The notes under the pieces are model-generated. The model did not search any database and had not been told where the DNA came from. It worked only from the letters and a program-made list of their open reading frames with translations. Positions 6,522 to 13,591 of a stretch of 17,522 bases of DNA are shown here, in pieces. The number at the start of each line of letters is the position of its first letter. The first letter of the stretch is position 1. A program made the translations under genes and the position numbers. This DNA is from an uncultured Treponema sp. (GTDB lineage Bacteria; Spirochaetota; Spirochaetia; Treponematales; Treponemataceae), in the NCBI GenBank assembly GCA_938045195.1, contig CALINC010000138.1:1-17522 (forward strand), written 5' to 3'.

Positions 6522-8003
6522 TTATTTTTCAACATAGTTCAAATTTTTAATTTCATTACATAATTCTTTTCCGATTGAGGTAAGACTGCCGTAGTTGGTA
6601 ATCAGCTGAATGGAATTATTAGCGTTCAGTACTTCCGGGAAAAATTTGTTATATTGCCCGGCTTCATATAAAAATCCGGGGTTAAAATTTTCAGGTTTTG
6701 CTTCGGGATTACCGCTATAATATCTAACCGTAAAATTTTTAGAAATTTTATTTGTTTCATTGGTAAAATAACAGAGCTCTTTTTTTCTCCAAGACCTAAT
6801 ATCATAAAGGATAAAATCATTTTGAGCATATACGGAAACAATTTGGCTTTGTTCGGTTATCACGCCGGTATATAAAATACCGTTTACGGTTTTTGAAATA
6901 TTCTTATTTGACGTAATTACAGGTCCGTATATTTCTTTAACTTTGCCGTAGGTATCGGCAGGAAGAAAAACCAAGTCCGCATTTTTTATATCCATAAAGT
7001 CAAAAAAATAGCGGCCGCTTTGCCTGATAAAAGTTATGTCTATTATTGCAGGTCCGGACTTTGCGACGCCAAGTTCTTCATTTATTGCACGCTTTATTCT
7101 ATCCTCGTAGCTATATGTATTTTCCGTAACTACAATTGCCAACTTGATTGTAAGCAGGCGGTTTACTTCTGCAAGCTCTCGTAAAGCAATGCCGGGCATT
7201 ATTTTTTCCGCTTTTTGATAAGAAGCCTTTGCATGACGGAATGCACTATAATCTTTAAGCTGGAGATTGTAGTTGCCTTCTTCAAAATAAAAATATGCGG
7301 CTTTTTCTTTTGCAGTTTGAGCCTTTTCAAAACTATTCCGGTAGCCGGGAACCCAAGAATGAGCAAGCATATAGTATTCGGAGGCTTGAAGCAGGTTATC
7401 AGGTTTATTTGTATATGAAAGCGATTCTGCGGCATTGTATGCTATCTGTGCACCTAAAGAATGTATCTCATTATCCAAATGGTGAGAATATTTTTTTGCC
7501 CGTTTTAAATAACCCAAAGCCCTTTCAGCCTTTTCAGTATCATTTCCGGAGATTTGTGCAAGGTGCTCTGCTTCATTATAAAGAGCTTCAGCAGCCTTTA
7601 TGTACACTTCGTCTTTAAAATCGCTGTAGTCCGCCGCCTCAAAAACAACGAACGTTTTTTTTCCGGATAAACCGTTGGGGTACATTTTTTGAAGTGTTAC
7701 AACCCGTTTATAGAGTAAAAGCCAATCTGCGATGGTATCTGCAATATCGGCATAATAGATATTATTTCTTTCAGCTTTCTGTATCATATCAATGATGTCC
7801 GACTCTGCCTTTGCAATTTCGGCTTTATATACTTTTATATAGTCATCGCTTGTATTGCCGTCAATAATAAGCTCGGCAGCCGAAACCGCTCTTTGCACGG
7901 AATTTGAACCTCTAATGTACATACTTGCGCAACCCGCAAAGAATATAGCTAAAGTACATAACGGTATAAACGAAAATAATCTAAAAAGTTTTATCGTTTC
8001 CAT
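6522..8003 (-). CDS. Putative lipoprotein with helical-repeat N-terminal half, function unknown
   Basis: With the ATG at 8003 this is a 493-residue protein beginning METIKLFRLFSFIPL. Its lipobox FAGC places the lipidated cysteine at residue 25; Phe at -3 fits the relaxed lipoboxes of spirochaetes. Residues about 30-270 are rich in Ala, Glu, Lys and Tyr helices of TPR-like spacing (ALGYLKRAKKYS, ASYQKAEKIMPG). The C-terminal half is richer in beta structure and hydrophobic motifs (VTENTYSYEDRIKRAINEELG, ADLVFLPADTY). I cannot assign a family or function. A TTG codon at 8021 is in frame but has no ribosome-binding site. There is no Shine-Dalgarno before the ATG either; a -10-like TATACT lies 7 nt upstream, so the mRNA may be leaderless. 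It is convergent with sufD. Confidence 0.8.
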   Translation of the reverse strand: METIKLFRLFSFIPLCTLAIFFAGCASMYIRGSNSVQRAVSAAELIIDGNTSDDYIKVYKAEIAKAESDIIDMIQKAERNNIYYADIADTIADWLLLYKRVVTLQKMYPNGLSGKKTFVVFEAADYSDFKDEVYIKAAEALYNEAEHLAQISGNDTEKAERALGYLKRAKKYSHHLDNEIHSLGAQIAYNAAESLSYTNKPDNLLQASEYYMLAHSWVPGYRNSFEKAQTAKEKAAYFYFEEGNYNLQLKDYSAFRHAKASYQKAEKIMPGIALRELAEVNRLLTIKLAIVVTENTYSYEDRIKRAINEELGVAKSGPAIIDITFIRQSGRYFFDFMDIKNADLVFLPADTYGKVKEIYGPVITSNKNISKTVNGILYTGVITEQSQIVSVYAQNDFILYDIRSWRKKELCYFTNETNKISKNFTVRYYSGNPEAKPENFNPGFLYEAGQYNKFFPEVLNANNSIQLITNYGSLTSIGKELCNEIKNLNYVEK

Positions 8004-8010
8004 AATTGGG

Positions 8011-8038
8011 AGTATAGTCAAAAAAACACTTTAGTCTA
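8011..8038 (-). promoter_or_regulatory. Candidate promoter giving a leaderless lipoprotein mRNA
   Basis: On the minus strand TAGACT (8038-8033), a 16-nt spacer and TATACT (8016-8011) precede the ATG at 8003 by 7 nt. The -35 box is weak. If used, transcription would start at or next to the first base of the ATG. Confidence 0.4.
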
Positions 8039-8054
8039 GTAGCAAAGGGCACCA

Positions 8055-8162
8055 AAGTGAGAGGGTTCGTTTAGGCACCGTTTACCGATGCCTAAACGAT
8101 TTTTACGGAAAGACGTACAATTCAAATTTGCATAGAACAAAACGTCTTACTGTTTCTCACTT
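8055..8162. other. Intergenic structured element with branched inverted repeats
   Basis: The roughly 200-nt gap between pepF and the lipoprotein gene holds nested pairing. An outer stem AAGTGAGA/TCTCACTT (8055-8062 with 8155-8162) encloses CGTTTAGGCA/TGCCTAAACG (8068-8077 with 8089-8098) and AAGACGT/ACGTCTT (8110-8116 with 8142-8148). The outer 3' arm can alternatively pair CACTT/AAGTG (8158-8162 with 8173-8177). On the minus strand this would be the 3' untranslated region of pepF; on the plus strand the 10-bp hairpin is followed by ATTTTTA, like a terminator. It might be a bidirectional end signal or a small structured RNA. Confidence 0.4.
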
Positions 8163-8220
8163 ATGCTGTAAAAGTGCAAAACGTAAGCTGCTTATAAAGA
8201 CGCCGGTTTTTAGAAAAGCC

Positions 8221-10059
8221 CTATGCTTTTATTTCCGTTAAGGCTTTTTCAAGTTCGGTTACGATTTTTGCAAAGTTGTCGCAAGCCGCCTGAACTGGAG
8301 CGGGATTTGCCATATCAACACCTGCAATACGTAGAGATTCTATCGGATAACGCGAACCGCCTGATTTTAAGAATTTAAAATAATCTTCACGTTCTGCATT
8401 TCCGCCGGAACAAACTCTTTCGGCAAGGGCCATTGAAGCTGAAATTCCGGTTGCATATTTGTAAACATAGAATGCCCGATAAAAATGCGGAATACGCATT
8501 CCCTCTAAATCGCTTACATCCTCAAATACCATTTCCGGTCCGAAATATGCAGTCAAGAGCTTTTTATACTCACTACGCAAATTATCGATTGTAAGCGGCG
8601 TTCCGTTTTCAACAAGAGCATGAGTAATTTTTTCATATTCTGCAAACATAGTTTGTCTATATAAAGTTGCAAGAACATCGGAAGCACGCACGCTTAATAA
8701 ATAAGCTTTCATCTTCGGGTCTGCCGCCGTTTTAATTAAATGGCGGAATAGAAGTTCTTCATTAAATGTTGAAGCGACTTCCGCCTCAAAGATCGTGTAG
8801 CTGTAACACGGATATGGATTATTATGTTTTGAATACCAAGAGTGCATTGAGTGTCCGCCTTCATGCACAAGTGTGAATACATCCCGAATAACGTCTTCTT
8901 TATAATTCAGAAGAATATACGGATCACCGTCATAACCGCCGCCCGAAAAAGCTCCCGAACGTTTGCCCTCGTTTTCATATTTATCAACCCAGCCGTTTAA
9001 TAAACCGTTTCTAATTATTCCGACATATTCGTCACCGAGCGGTTTAAGAGCTTGTGTAATAATATCGACTGCTTCGTTATAAGGCGTAATTTTTTTCACT
9101 TCGTTTACAAGAGGCATGTAAACATCGTAATGGCGGAGTTCTTTTACCCCTAAGGTTTTTTTTACCAGTCCGTAAAATTTGTGAAGAGGTTCTAAATTTT
9201 TATGAACCGTATCTATAAGGTTGTCATAAACTTCTACGGGAACTTTATCCGGATATAATGCCTTTTCGCGTGCGGAATTATACCCGCGTATTTTTGCCAA
9301 AGCAACATTTTGCTGTACTTGCCCCGTGTACAAACTCGCAAGGGTATTCTTATGTTTGGCATAAACTCCGTAGAACTGCTTATAAGTTTTTTCACGTAAA
9401 TCTCTATCGGGATTGATCATAAATTTTGAATAAGAAGATTGGGTAAGCTGAACATCTCCCTCTTTTGTCGCAATTTTTCCGAAGTCAAAATCGACGTTTG
9501 TCAATACCGAAAAAGTTTGGCTTGCCGTTCCGTGCGGTTCGCTTAAAAGCGTTAAAATCTTTTCTTCCTTTTCGGAAAGTGTATGCGGTTTTAAGTGAAG
9601 CGTTTTTTCAAGCGATACCTTAAAATCTGCAAAGTCTTTTCCGGTCGGGCTTGCGGGGTCAATCCATGAGCGTATTTTATCTTCAGGGATTTTCATAATT
9701 GCAGGCATAAGCCAGCTTGTTGCTGCAGAAAGTTCGGTAACGGTCATCATATATTTTCCGATACGTTCAATGTTTTCTGCGTCGCCCTCATTTGAAGATT
9801 TCATCAAGAAAGCGTAATTGCCGACTTTTTCTGCAATACGATCAACAGCGGTTGAGGCTTTTAGACAGCCGAGCAGGGTTGCAGCATCAACCGTTTCCGG
9901 TTTGGAAAAGGCTTCCTTATATTTTAAGATTTCTTTTCCGCCTTCGGGAATGGAAGCTAAAGCGGCATTCCATTCTTCATCATTCTTAAAAAGTAATTCA
10001 ATATTCCATTTGTCGCATGCTGCGATCTCGGAACGTTTTGGTGTTGTTGAGTTTTTCAT
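8221..10059 (-). CDS. pepF: Oligoendopeptidase F-type zinc metallopeptidase (M3B family)
   Basis: This 612-residue cytosolic peptidase is expected to cut short peptides. The zinc motif HEGGH lies at residues 399-403 (catalytic Glu400), and the third zinc ligand is probably the Glu of FEAEVAST near 427. The N-terminal DKWNIELLFKNDEEWNAAL and the C-terminal FYVYKYATGISASMALAERV (with GGSRYPIESLRIAGVDM) are typical of PepF. The ATG at 10059 gives MKNSTTPKRSEIAACDKW. The frame stays open upstream to 10173 but would then overlap the TSUP gene and its own promoter. There is no Shine-Dalgarno, and TATAAT ends 6 nt before the ATG, pointing to leaderless translation. Length is normal for the family (about 600). 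Confidence 0.95.
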   Translation of the reverse strand: MKNSTTPKRSEIAACDKWNIELLFKNDEEWNAALASIPEGGKEILKYKEAFSKPETVDAATLLGCLKASTAVDRIAEKVGNYAFLMKSSNEGDAENIERIGKYMMTVTELSAATSWLMPAIMKIPEDKIRSWIDPASPTGKDFADFKVSLEKTLHLKPHTLSEKEEKILTLLSEPHGTASQTFSVLTNVDFDFGKIATKEGDVQLTQSSYSKFMINPDRDLREKTYKQFYGVYAKHKNTLASLYTGQVQQNVALAKIRGYNSAREKALYPDKVPVEVYDNLIDTVHKNLEPLHKFYGLVKKTLGVKELRHYDVYMPLVNEVKKITPYNEAVDIITQALKPLGDEYVGIIRNGLLNGWVDKYENEGKRSGAFSGGGYDGDPYILLNYKEDVIRDVFTLVHEGGHSMHSWYSKHNNPYPCYSYTIFEAEVASTFNEELLFRHLIKTAADPKMKAYLLSVRASDVLATLYRQTMFAEYEKITHALVENGTPLTIDNLRSEYKKLLTAYFGPEMVFEDVSDLEGMRIPHFYRAFYVYKYATGISASMALAERVCSGGNAEREDYFKFLKSGGSRYPIESLRIAGVDMANPAPVQAACDNFAKIVTELEKALTEIKA

Positions 10060-10065
10060 ACTATT

Positions 10066-10094
10066 ATTATACAAGAATAAATAAAAAATAGCAA
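10066..10094 (-). promoter_or_regulatory. Promoter placing the pepF transcription start on its ATG
   Basis: On the minus strand TTGCTA (10094-10089), a 17-nt spacer and a perfect TATAAT (10071-10066) lie in the short gap between the TSUP and pepF genes. The usual 7-nt distance from the -10 box puts the transcript start exactly at the A of the ATG (10059). Confidence 0.7.
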
Positions 10095-10105
10095 CTATCC
10101 GGCAA

Positions 10106-10888
10106 TCATTTGATAAGCATTGAGCCAAATACATCATAAAATAATTTTGTGAAAAGAAGAATAATGACGGCAATCATCAAAGGGCGGATAAATGCGGCTC
10201 CTTTTTTTAAGGCAACACCTGCGCCTAAATAATTCCCCGCTATTCCGCATAGTGCTGCCGGAATTGCAATGGAATAAATAACTTTTCCGTTTATTATTGC
10301 CGCAATTAATGATGCGTAATTTGATGCAAGATTTAAAATTTTAGCATTTCCCGAAGCGGTTTTTAAACCGTATTTCATCCATGCCGAAAAAGCGATAATT
10401 GCTATTGTTCCGGTGCCGGGTCCTATCAGTCCGTCGTAAAAACCTACGGCAAGCCCGGTACAAACCGCCAAGCTGAAAAGTTTTTTTCTATTTAATTTTT
10501 TTGAGGTGTCTTCATCGCCGAAATTCCTTTTTAGCAAAAGGAGTATTGCAATAACGGGCAAGATAATAACCAATGCGGTTTTAAGTACTTCGGGGTTTAT
10601 TTTAAGTGCAATTTTAATTCCAATAAAGGAAGATATAAAAGAACATAGTGCCGAAACAAGAGCCGGTTTCCAATCGACAGCACCGTTTTTAAAAAAACGC
10701 AGCGCAGAAAACGTAGTTCCGCAAGAGGCGGAAAATTTATTACAGCCTATTGCCGTATGCGGAGGAAGCCCAGCAAATAAATATGCCGGCAAAGAAATTA
10801 AACCGCCGCCGCCTGCCGCAGAATCGACAAAGCCCGCTAGAAAAACGCAAAAATATAATATTAGTACATAAAAAAAAGATAACTGCAT
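10106..10888 (-). CDS. TSUP (TauE/SafE) family inner-membrane permease
   Basis: This 260-residue, highly hydrophobic protein has seven or eight membrane segments. The two family half-repeat motifs are visible: GFVDSAAGGGGLISLPAYL near residues 19-37 and GFYDGLIGPGTGTI near 153-166. TSUP proteins carry small organic or sulfur-containing anions (sulfite, sulfoacetate, taurine-derived acids and similar) across the inner membrane; the substrate here cannot be told from sequence. The gene ends 46 nt before the pepF ATG on the same strand, but pepF has its own promoter. Upstream, TGTACA and TAAAAT lie close to the ATG and there is no Shine-Dalgarno, again suggesting a leaderless mRNA. Confidence 0.9.
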   Translation of the reverse strand: MQLSFFYVLILYFCVFLAGFVDSAAGGGGLISLPAYLFAGLPPHTAIGCNKFSASCGTTFSALRFFKNGAVDWKPALVSALCSFISSFIGIKIALKINPEVLKTALVIILPVIAILLLLKRNFGDEDTSKKLNRKKLFSLAVCTGLAVGFYDGLIGPGTGTIAIIAFSAWMKYGLKTASGNAKILNLASNYASLIAAIINGKVIYSIAIPAALCGIAGNYLGAGVALKKGAAFIRPLMIAVIILLFTKLFYDVFGSMLIK

Positions 10889-10894
10889 GATTCT

Positions 10895-10922
10895 ATTTTA
10901 CATATTTTTGAAAGTTTGTACA
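10895..10922 (-). promoter_or_regulatory. Candidate promoter for the TSUP gene, adjacent to its ATG
   Basis: On the minus strand TGTACA (10922-10917), a 16-nt spacer and TAAAAT (10900-10895) lie 6 nt before the ATG at 10888. The -10 box matches 5 of 6 bases and the -35 box 4 of 6. If real, the transcript begins at the start codon. The rest of the divergent gap to 11142 shows only short AT-rich inverted repeats such as CTTTG/CAAAG (10980-10992) and no gene. Confidence 0.45.
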
Positions 10923-11142
10923 CACGTATGAATAAGCTTATACAATTGAGCATCTTTAAAAAAGCTTGTTTTAAATTTGCTTTGCATCAAAGACAAAAAA
11001 GCATCTATAAAAGCAAAAATTAGGCTTGTGTATGATCAATGATGATTACTTATTTTCCGTTTTACAACTTTTGCGATGCGGTTGCCATGATCGTGTAAAG
11101 GGTTTATATTTCCCCATATAAAAATACGCCTGAAAAGGTTAC

Positions 11143-11171
11143 TTGAATATTAGTCTTTATTTCGATATAAT
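11143..11171 (+). promoter_or_regulatory. Promoter for the purC-mnmA gene run
   Basis: TTGAAT (11143-11148), a 17-nt spacer and TATAAT (11166-11171) form a strong sigma-70-type promoter. The start point would be near 11178, giving a leader of about 277 nt before the purC ATG, filled by one partial and one full copy of the structured leader element. No purine riboswitch or PurR-type site is recognisable. Confidence 0.75.
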
Positions 11172-11200
11172 TGTTTTCCAATAGTGAAACATTATAGACC

Positions 11201-11288
11201 GTTGTATGTGCTTTTTCACTTTGTGCAAAAGCATAGAAAAGATATTTTTTTGGAAACTGAGGTTTCCTGCAAAAAGTTTTAATTGGAG
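11201..11288 (+). repeat. Structured leader element, partial copy 3a (tandem, before purC)
   Basis: Only the 3' half of the element is present. An H3-like hairpin GCTTTT/AAAAGC (11210-11215 with 11227-11232) has an inner CAC/GTG. An H4-like region has a perfect GGAAAC/GTTTCC (11252-11257 with 11262-11267), and then TGCAAAAAGTTTTAATTGGAG, which resembles the 3' end of copy 2 (TGCAAAAAGTTTTTATAAGAG). It ends in GGAGGTGTGAT, the same sequence that precedes the sufD ATG, but here it leads into the next copy instead of a gene. Confidence 0.6.
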
Positions 11289-11450
11289 GTGTGATAAACA
11301 GCTCGGCACAAATAGTGCCTCACTGTTTATCTGCCGAGTTTGCCTTGCAGGCAAACGTCGAAGTGTTGTAAGCGGTTTGTAAACAAACCGCATGAAAAAA
11401 CTTTTTTCAAAAATTTGATAATTTTTTCAAAAAGTTTTTAATTTGGGAGG
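11289..11450 (+). repeat. Structured leader element, full copy 3b (purC)
   Basis: H1 is ATAAACAG/CTGTTTAT (11294-11301 with 11323-11330) with inner GGCAC/GTGCC and loop AAATA. H2 is GTTTGCC/GGCAAAC (11338-11344 with 11350-11356). H3 is GCGGTTT/AAACCGC (11372-11378 with 11385-11391). H4 is AAAAACTTTTT/AAAAAGTTTTT (11396-11406 with 11429-11439) with inner AAAAATT/AATTTTT. GGGAGG follows, then the purC ATG 15 nt after H4. Stem lengths and spacing equal those of copy 2 almost base for base, while H3 and the H4 interior differ in sequence. Confidence 0.75.
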
Positions 11451-11454
11451 AAAA

Positions 11455-12405
11455 ATGATTTCTAGAAATTATGCATTAAAAGAAACGCATTTGTCCTTAC
11501 CCGCTCGCCAAATGGGTAAGGTTCGCGACTGGTATTCGCCTGAACAAGGCAAGCGGCTTATTGTAACGACGGATAGAATTTCTGCATTTGACAGAGTTTT
11601 GACGGCTCTTCCATACAAGGGGCAGGTTTTAAATCAGCTTTCTCTTTGGTGGTTTGAAAATACAAGCGATATTATTAAAAATCACATTATTTCTTCTCCC
11701 GACCCGAATTGTGTAATAGTAACCGAGGTTGAACCGCTTCCGATTGAAGTAATCGTAAGAGGTTACATAACGGGCGTTACAACAACCGCCTTGTGGTACA
11801 GATATTCGCTCGGTGAAAGAAATATTTACGGGTATGATTTTCCTGACGGCTTAAAAAAGAATCAGGCACTTCCCGCGCCGATAATTACCCCTACGACTAA
11901 AGGCGGCCCGACGGGGCATGACGAACGTTTAACATGTAAAGAGGTTATTTCGGGCGGATATATGAAAAGAGACCAATGGGAAACCGTACAAAAAGCGGCA
12001 TTAAAATTATTTGAACGCGGTCAAAAACAAGCAAAGGAAGCCGGCTTAATTTTAGTAGATACAAAGTATGAATTCGGTATTGATAAAAACGGTAAAATTC
12101 TTTTGATTGACGAAGTTCATACCCCCGACTCTTCGCGTTATTGGAAACTGGATTCTTATCAAGAAAGATTAAAAGCAGAAAAAGAGCCTGAGAACTTTGA
12201 CAAGGAATTTATCCGGATGGCTTATGCTGCAAAAGGGTATCGAGGCGACGGCACTATCCCCGAACTTGACGAAGCCGTTTGGAATGAAGCCGTCGAGCTT
12301 TATATAACAGCTTTTGAAAAACTTACCAAAACCGAATTTTTGCGCGGTGAATATCCTATAGAAAAACGAATTGAGCAAAATTTGAAAAAGGCAGGTATAC
12401 TATGA
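11455..12405 (+). CDS. purC: PurC, SAICAR synthase (long form)
   Basis: This 316-residue enzyme joins aspartate to CAIR, using ATP, to give SAICAR in purine synthesis. It is longer than the 237-residue E. coli type and resembles the roughly 300-residue form (as in yeast Ade1). Motifs seen are MGKVRDWY near the start, IVTTDRISAFDRVLTALPYKG, the conserved EVEPLPIEVIVRGYITG, TTKGGPTGHDE, and IDEVHTPDSSRYW near residues 221-233. The ATG at 11455 has GGGAGG 4 nt upstream; a TTG at 11443 in frame overlaps that site. The stop overlaps the purE start (ATGA), so PurC and PurE, which act in consecutive steps, are translationally coupled. Confidence 0.95.
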   Translation: MISRNYALKETHLSLPARQMGKVRDWYSPEQGKRLIVTTDRISAFDRVLTALPYKGQVLNQLSLWWFENTSDIIKNHIISSPDPNCVIVTEVEPLPIEVIVRGYITGVTTTALWYRYSLGERNIYGYDFPDGLKKNQALPAPIITPTTKGGPTGHDERLTCKEVISGGYMKRDQWETVQKAALKLFERGQKQAKEAGLILVDTKYEFGIDKNGKILLIDEVHTPDSSRYWKLDSYQERLKAEKEPENFDKEFIRMAYAAKGYRGDGTIPELDEAVWNEAVELYITAFEKLTKTEFLRGEYPIEKRIEQNLKKAGIL

Positions 12406-12884
12406 AGCCTTTAGTAATTATTGTAATGGGTTCATCTTCCGACTTAGGGCATGCCGAAAAAATAGTTTCGGCATTAAACGAATTCGGCATTGAAAGCGAA
12501 ATGCGTATCGGTTCAGCTCACAAAACAGCGGAACATGTTATTTCAATTTTAAAAGAATATGAAGCATTAAACCGTCCGAAACTATATATCACTATTGCAG
12601 GGCGCAGTAATGCTCTTTCCGGTTTTGTGGACGGATTTGTAAACGCTCCTACAATAGCTTGTCCTCCTTATTCCGAAACTTTTTCGGGAGCGGATATTTA
12701 TTCTTCATTAAGAATGCCGTCCGGTATTTCTCCGGCACTTGTGCTTGAACCTAAAAACGCAGCTCTTCTTGCAGCAAAAATATTCTCGCTTTTTGACGAA
12801 AAAATTGCTGAAGCCGTAAAAAAACATCTTGAATTAAATGCAGAAAAAATAATTGATGACGACAAAAAAATAAGAGTACATTAG
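12402..12884 (+). CDS. purE: PurE, class II AIR carboxylase
   Basis: This 160-residue enzyme makes CAIR, the PurC substrate. It has the PurE core (VIIVMGSSSDLGHAEKI, residues 5-21; SAHKT 38-42). Instead of the class I active-site loop with its GAAHLPG-type sequence it has AGRSNALSGFVDG (66-78), as in animal-type class II enzymes. Class II PurE uses CO2 directly on AIR and needs no PurK; a class II PurE with this activity has been described from Treponema denticola. No purK is present in the window, as expected. The ATGA overlap with purC parallels the purC-purE fusion of animals (PAICS) without being a fusion. Confidence 0.95.
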   Translation: MKPLVIIVMGSSSDLGHAEKIVSALNEFGIESEMRIGSAHKTAEHVISILKEYEALNRPKLYITIAGRSNALSGFVDGFVNAPTIACPPYSETFSGADIYSSLRMPSGISPALVLEPKNAALLAAKIFSLFDEKIAEAVKKHLELNAEKIIDDDKKIRVH

Positions 12885-12888
12885 GACA

Positions 12889-13563
12889 ATGTTGGTGAAG
12901 AAAATAAAAGTCTCAATTTTATTATTTATTTATTGTTTATATCTTTGCGCTTCAGAAGAACCGAAACAGATTCCGCAAGAAGCGTTTATTAAAATAAATA
13001 AAATATTAGAACAAATTCCCATGGAAGATAATTCGCTGTATATTTGCTGCGATAATGATGTAGAAAATCTTATTTCTGCCGCTGCCGATTTAAACTTAAA
13101 TATTTTTGAACTTTTTGACTGCGTATACCGCTATCTTAGCGCAAACGGCAAAAGGGTAGAAATTGACGGCTCTTCATTTAATAAACTCTCGAATAAATTT
13201 AAATTTGGAGACGACTTGGTACTTGCGCTTGTGCCGTTCCAGCTGATAATAAAAATTCAGATGGGAATTACATTTGATAAAAAACAATATCCGCTTCAAT
13301 TTCTATTAAAAGATGATTATGAAAAATATGTAGAAATTGCAACAGTAATTTATAAAAAAGAGTTCGGATTTAAAAATATTGAACCTAATCTTTTTATAAA
13401 TTCTTACGGGATGTTTGTAAAGAAAATAGGTATAAAACTTGCCGTAAAAAAAATACATTTTTACGAATTGGGATATGCTGCAATCTATGCAAAAGGTTTT
13501 TATAAACCTAAAAAGTGGAAATTGGCTGCAATCACTTCGATTTATGATAATGATAGCGAATAA
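12889..13563 (+). CDS. Small exported protein of unknown function
   Basis: This 224-residue protein begins with a basic, hydrophobic signal peptide (MLVKKIKVSILLFIYCLYLC), with a likely cut near ASEE around residues 21-23. The rest is mixed alpha/beta with no family I recognise; a hydrophobic stretch LVLALVPFQLIIKIQM lies near 109-124. It starts 4 nt after purE. AGGA (12883-12886) is only 2 nt from the ATG but 8 nt from an in-frame GTG at 12895, so the GTG may be the real start (222 residues). It sits directly before an outer-membrane barrel gene, so a periplasmic or envelope role together with that protein is plausible. Base composition is more AT-rich than the suf genes by eye. Confidence 0.7.
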   Translation: MLVKKIKVSILLFIYCLYLCASEEPKQIPQEAFIKINKILEQIPMEDNSLYICCDNDVENLISAAADLNLNIFELFDCVYRYLSANGKRVEIDGSSFNKLSNKFKFGDDLVLALVPFQLIIKIQMGITFDKKQYPLQFLLKDDYEKYVEIATVIYKKEFGFKNIEPNLFINSYGMFVKKIGIKLAVKKIHFYELGYAAIYAKGFYKPKKWKLAAITSIYDNDSE

Positions 13564-13591
13564 GACCGTAAACAATTTAAAGATAAATTAT

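Noticed and set aside
10060..10173. 38-residue N-terminal extension of PepF
   Set aside because: It would run through the pepF promoter and overlap the end of the TSUP gene; the sequence is hydrophobic and unlike PepF.
11178..11454. Purine riboswitch in the purC leader
   Set aside because: I found no three-way junction with the conserved purine-aptamer core; the hairpins match the element shared with sufC and sufD instead.
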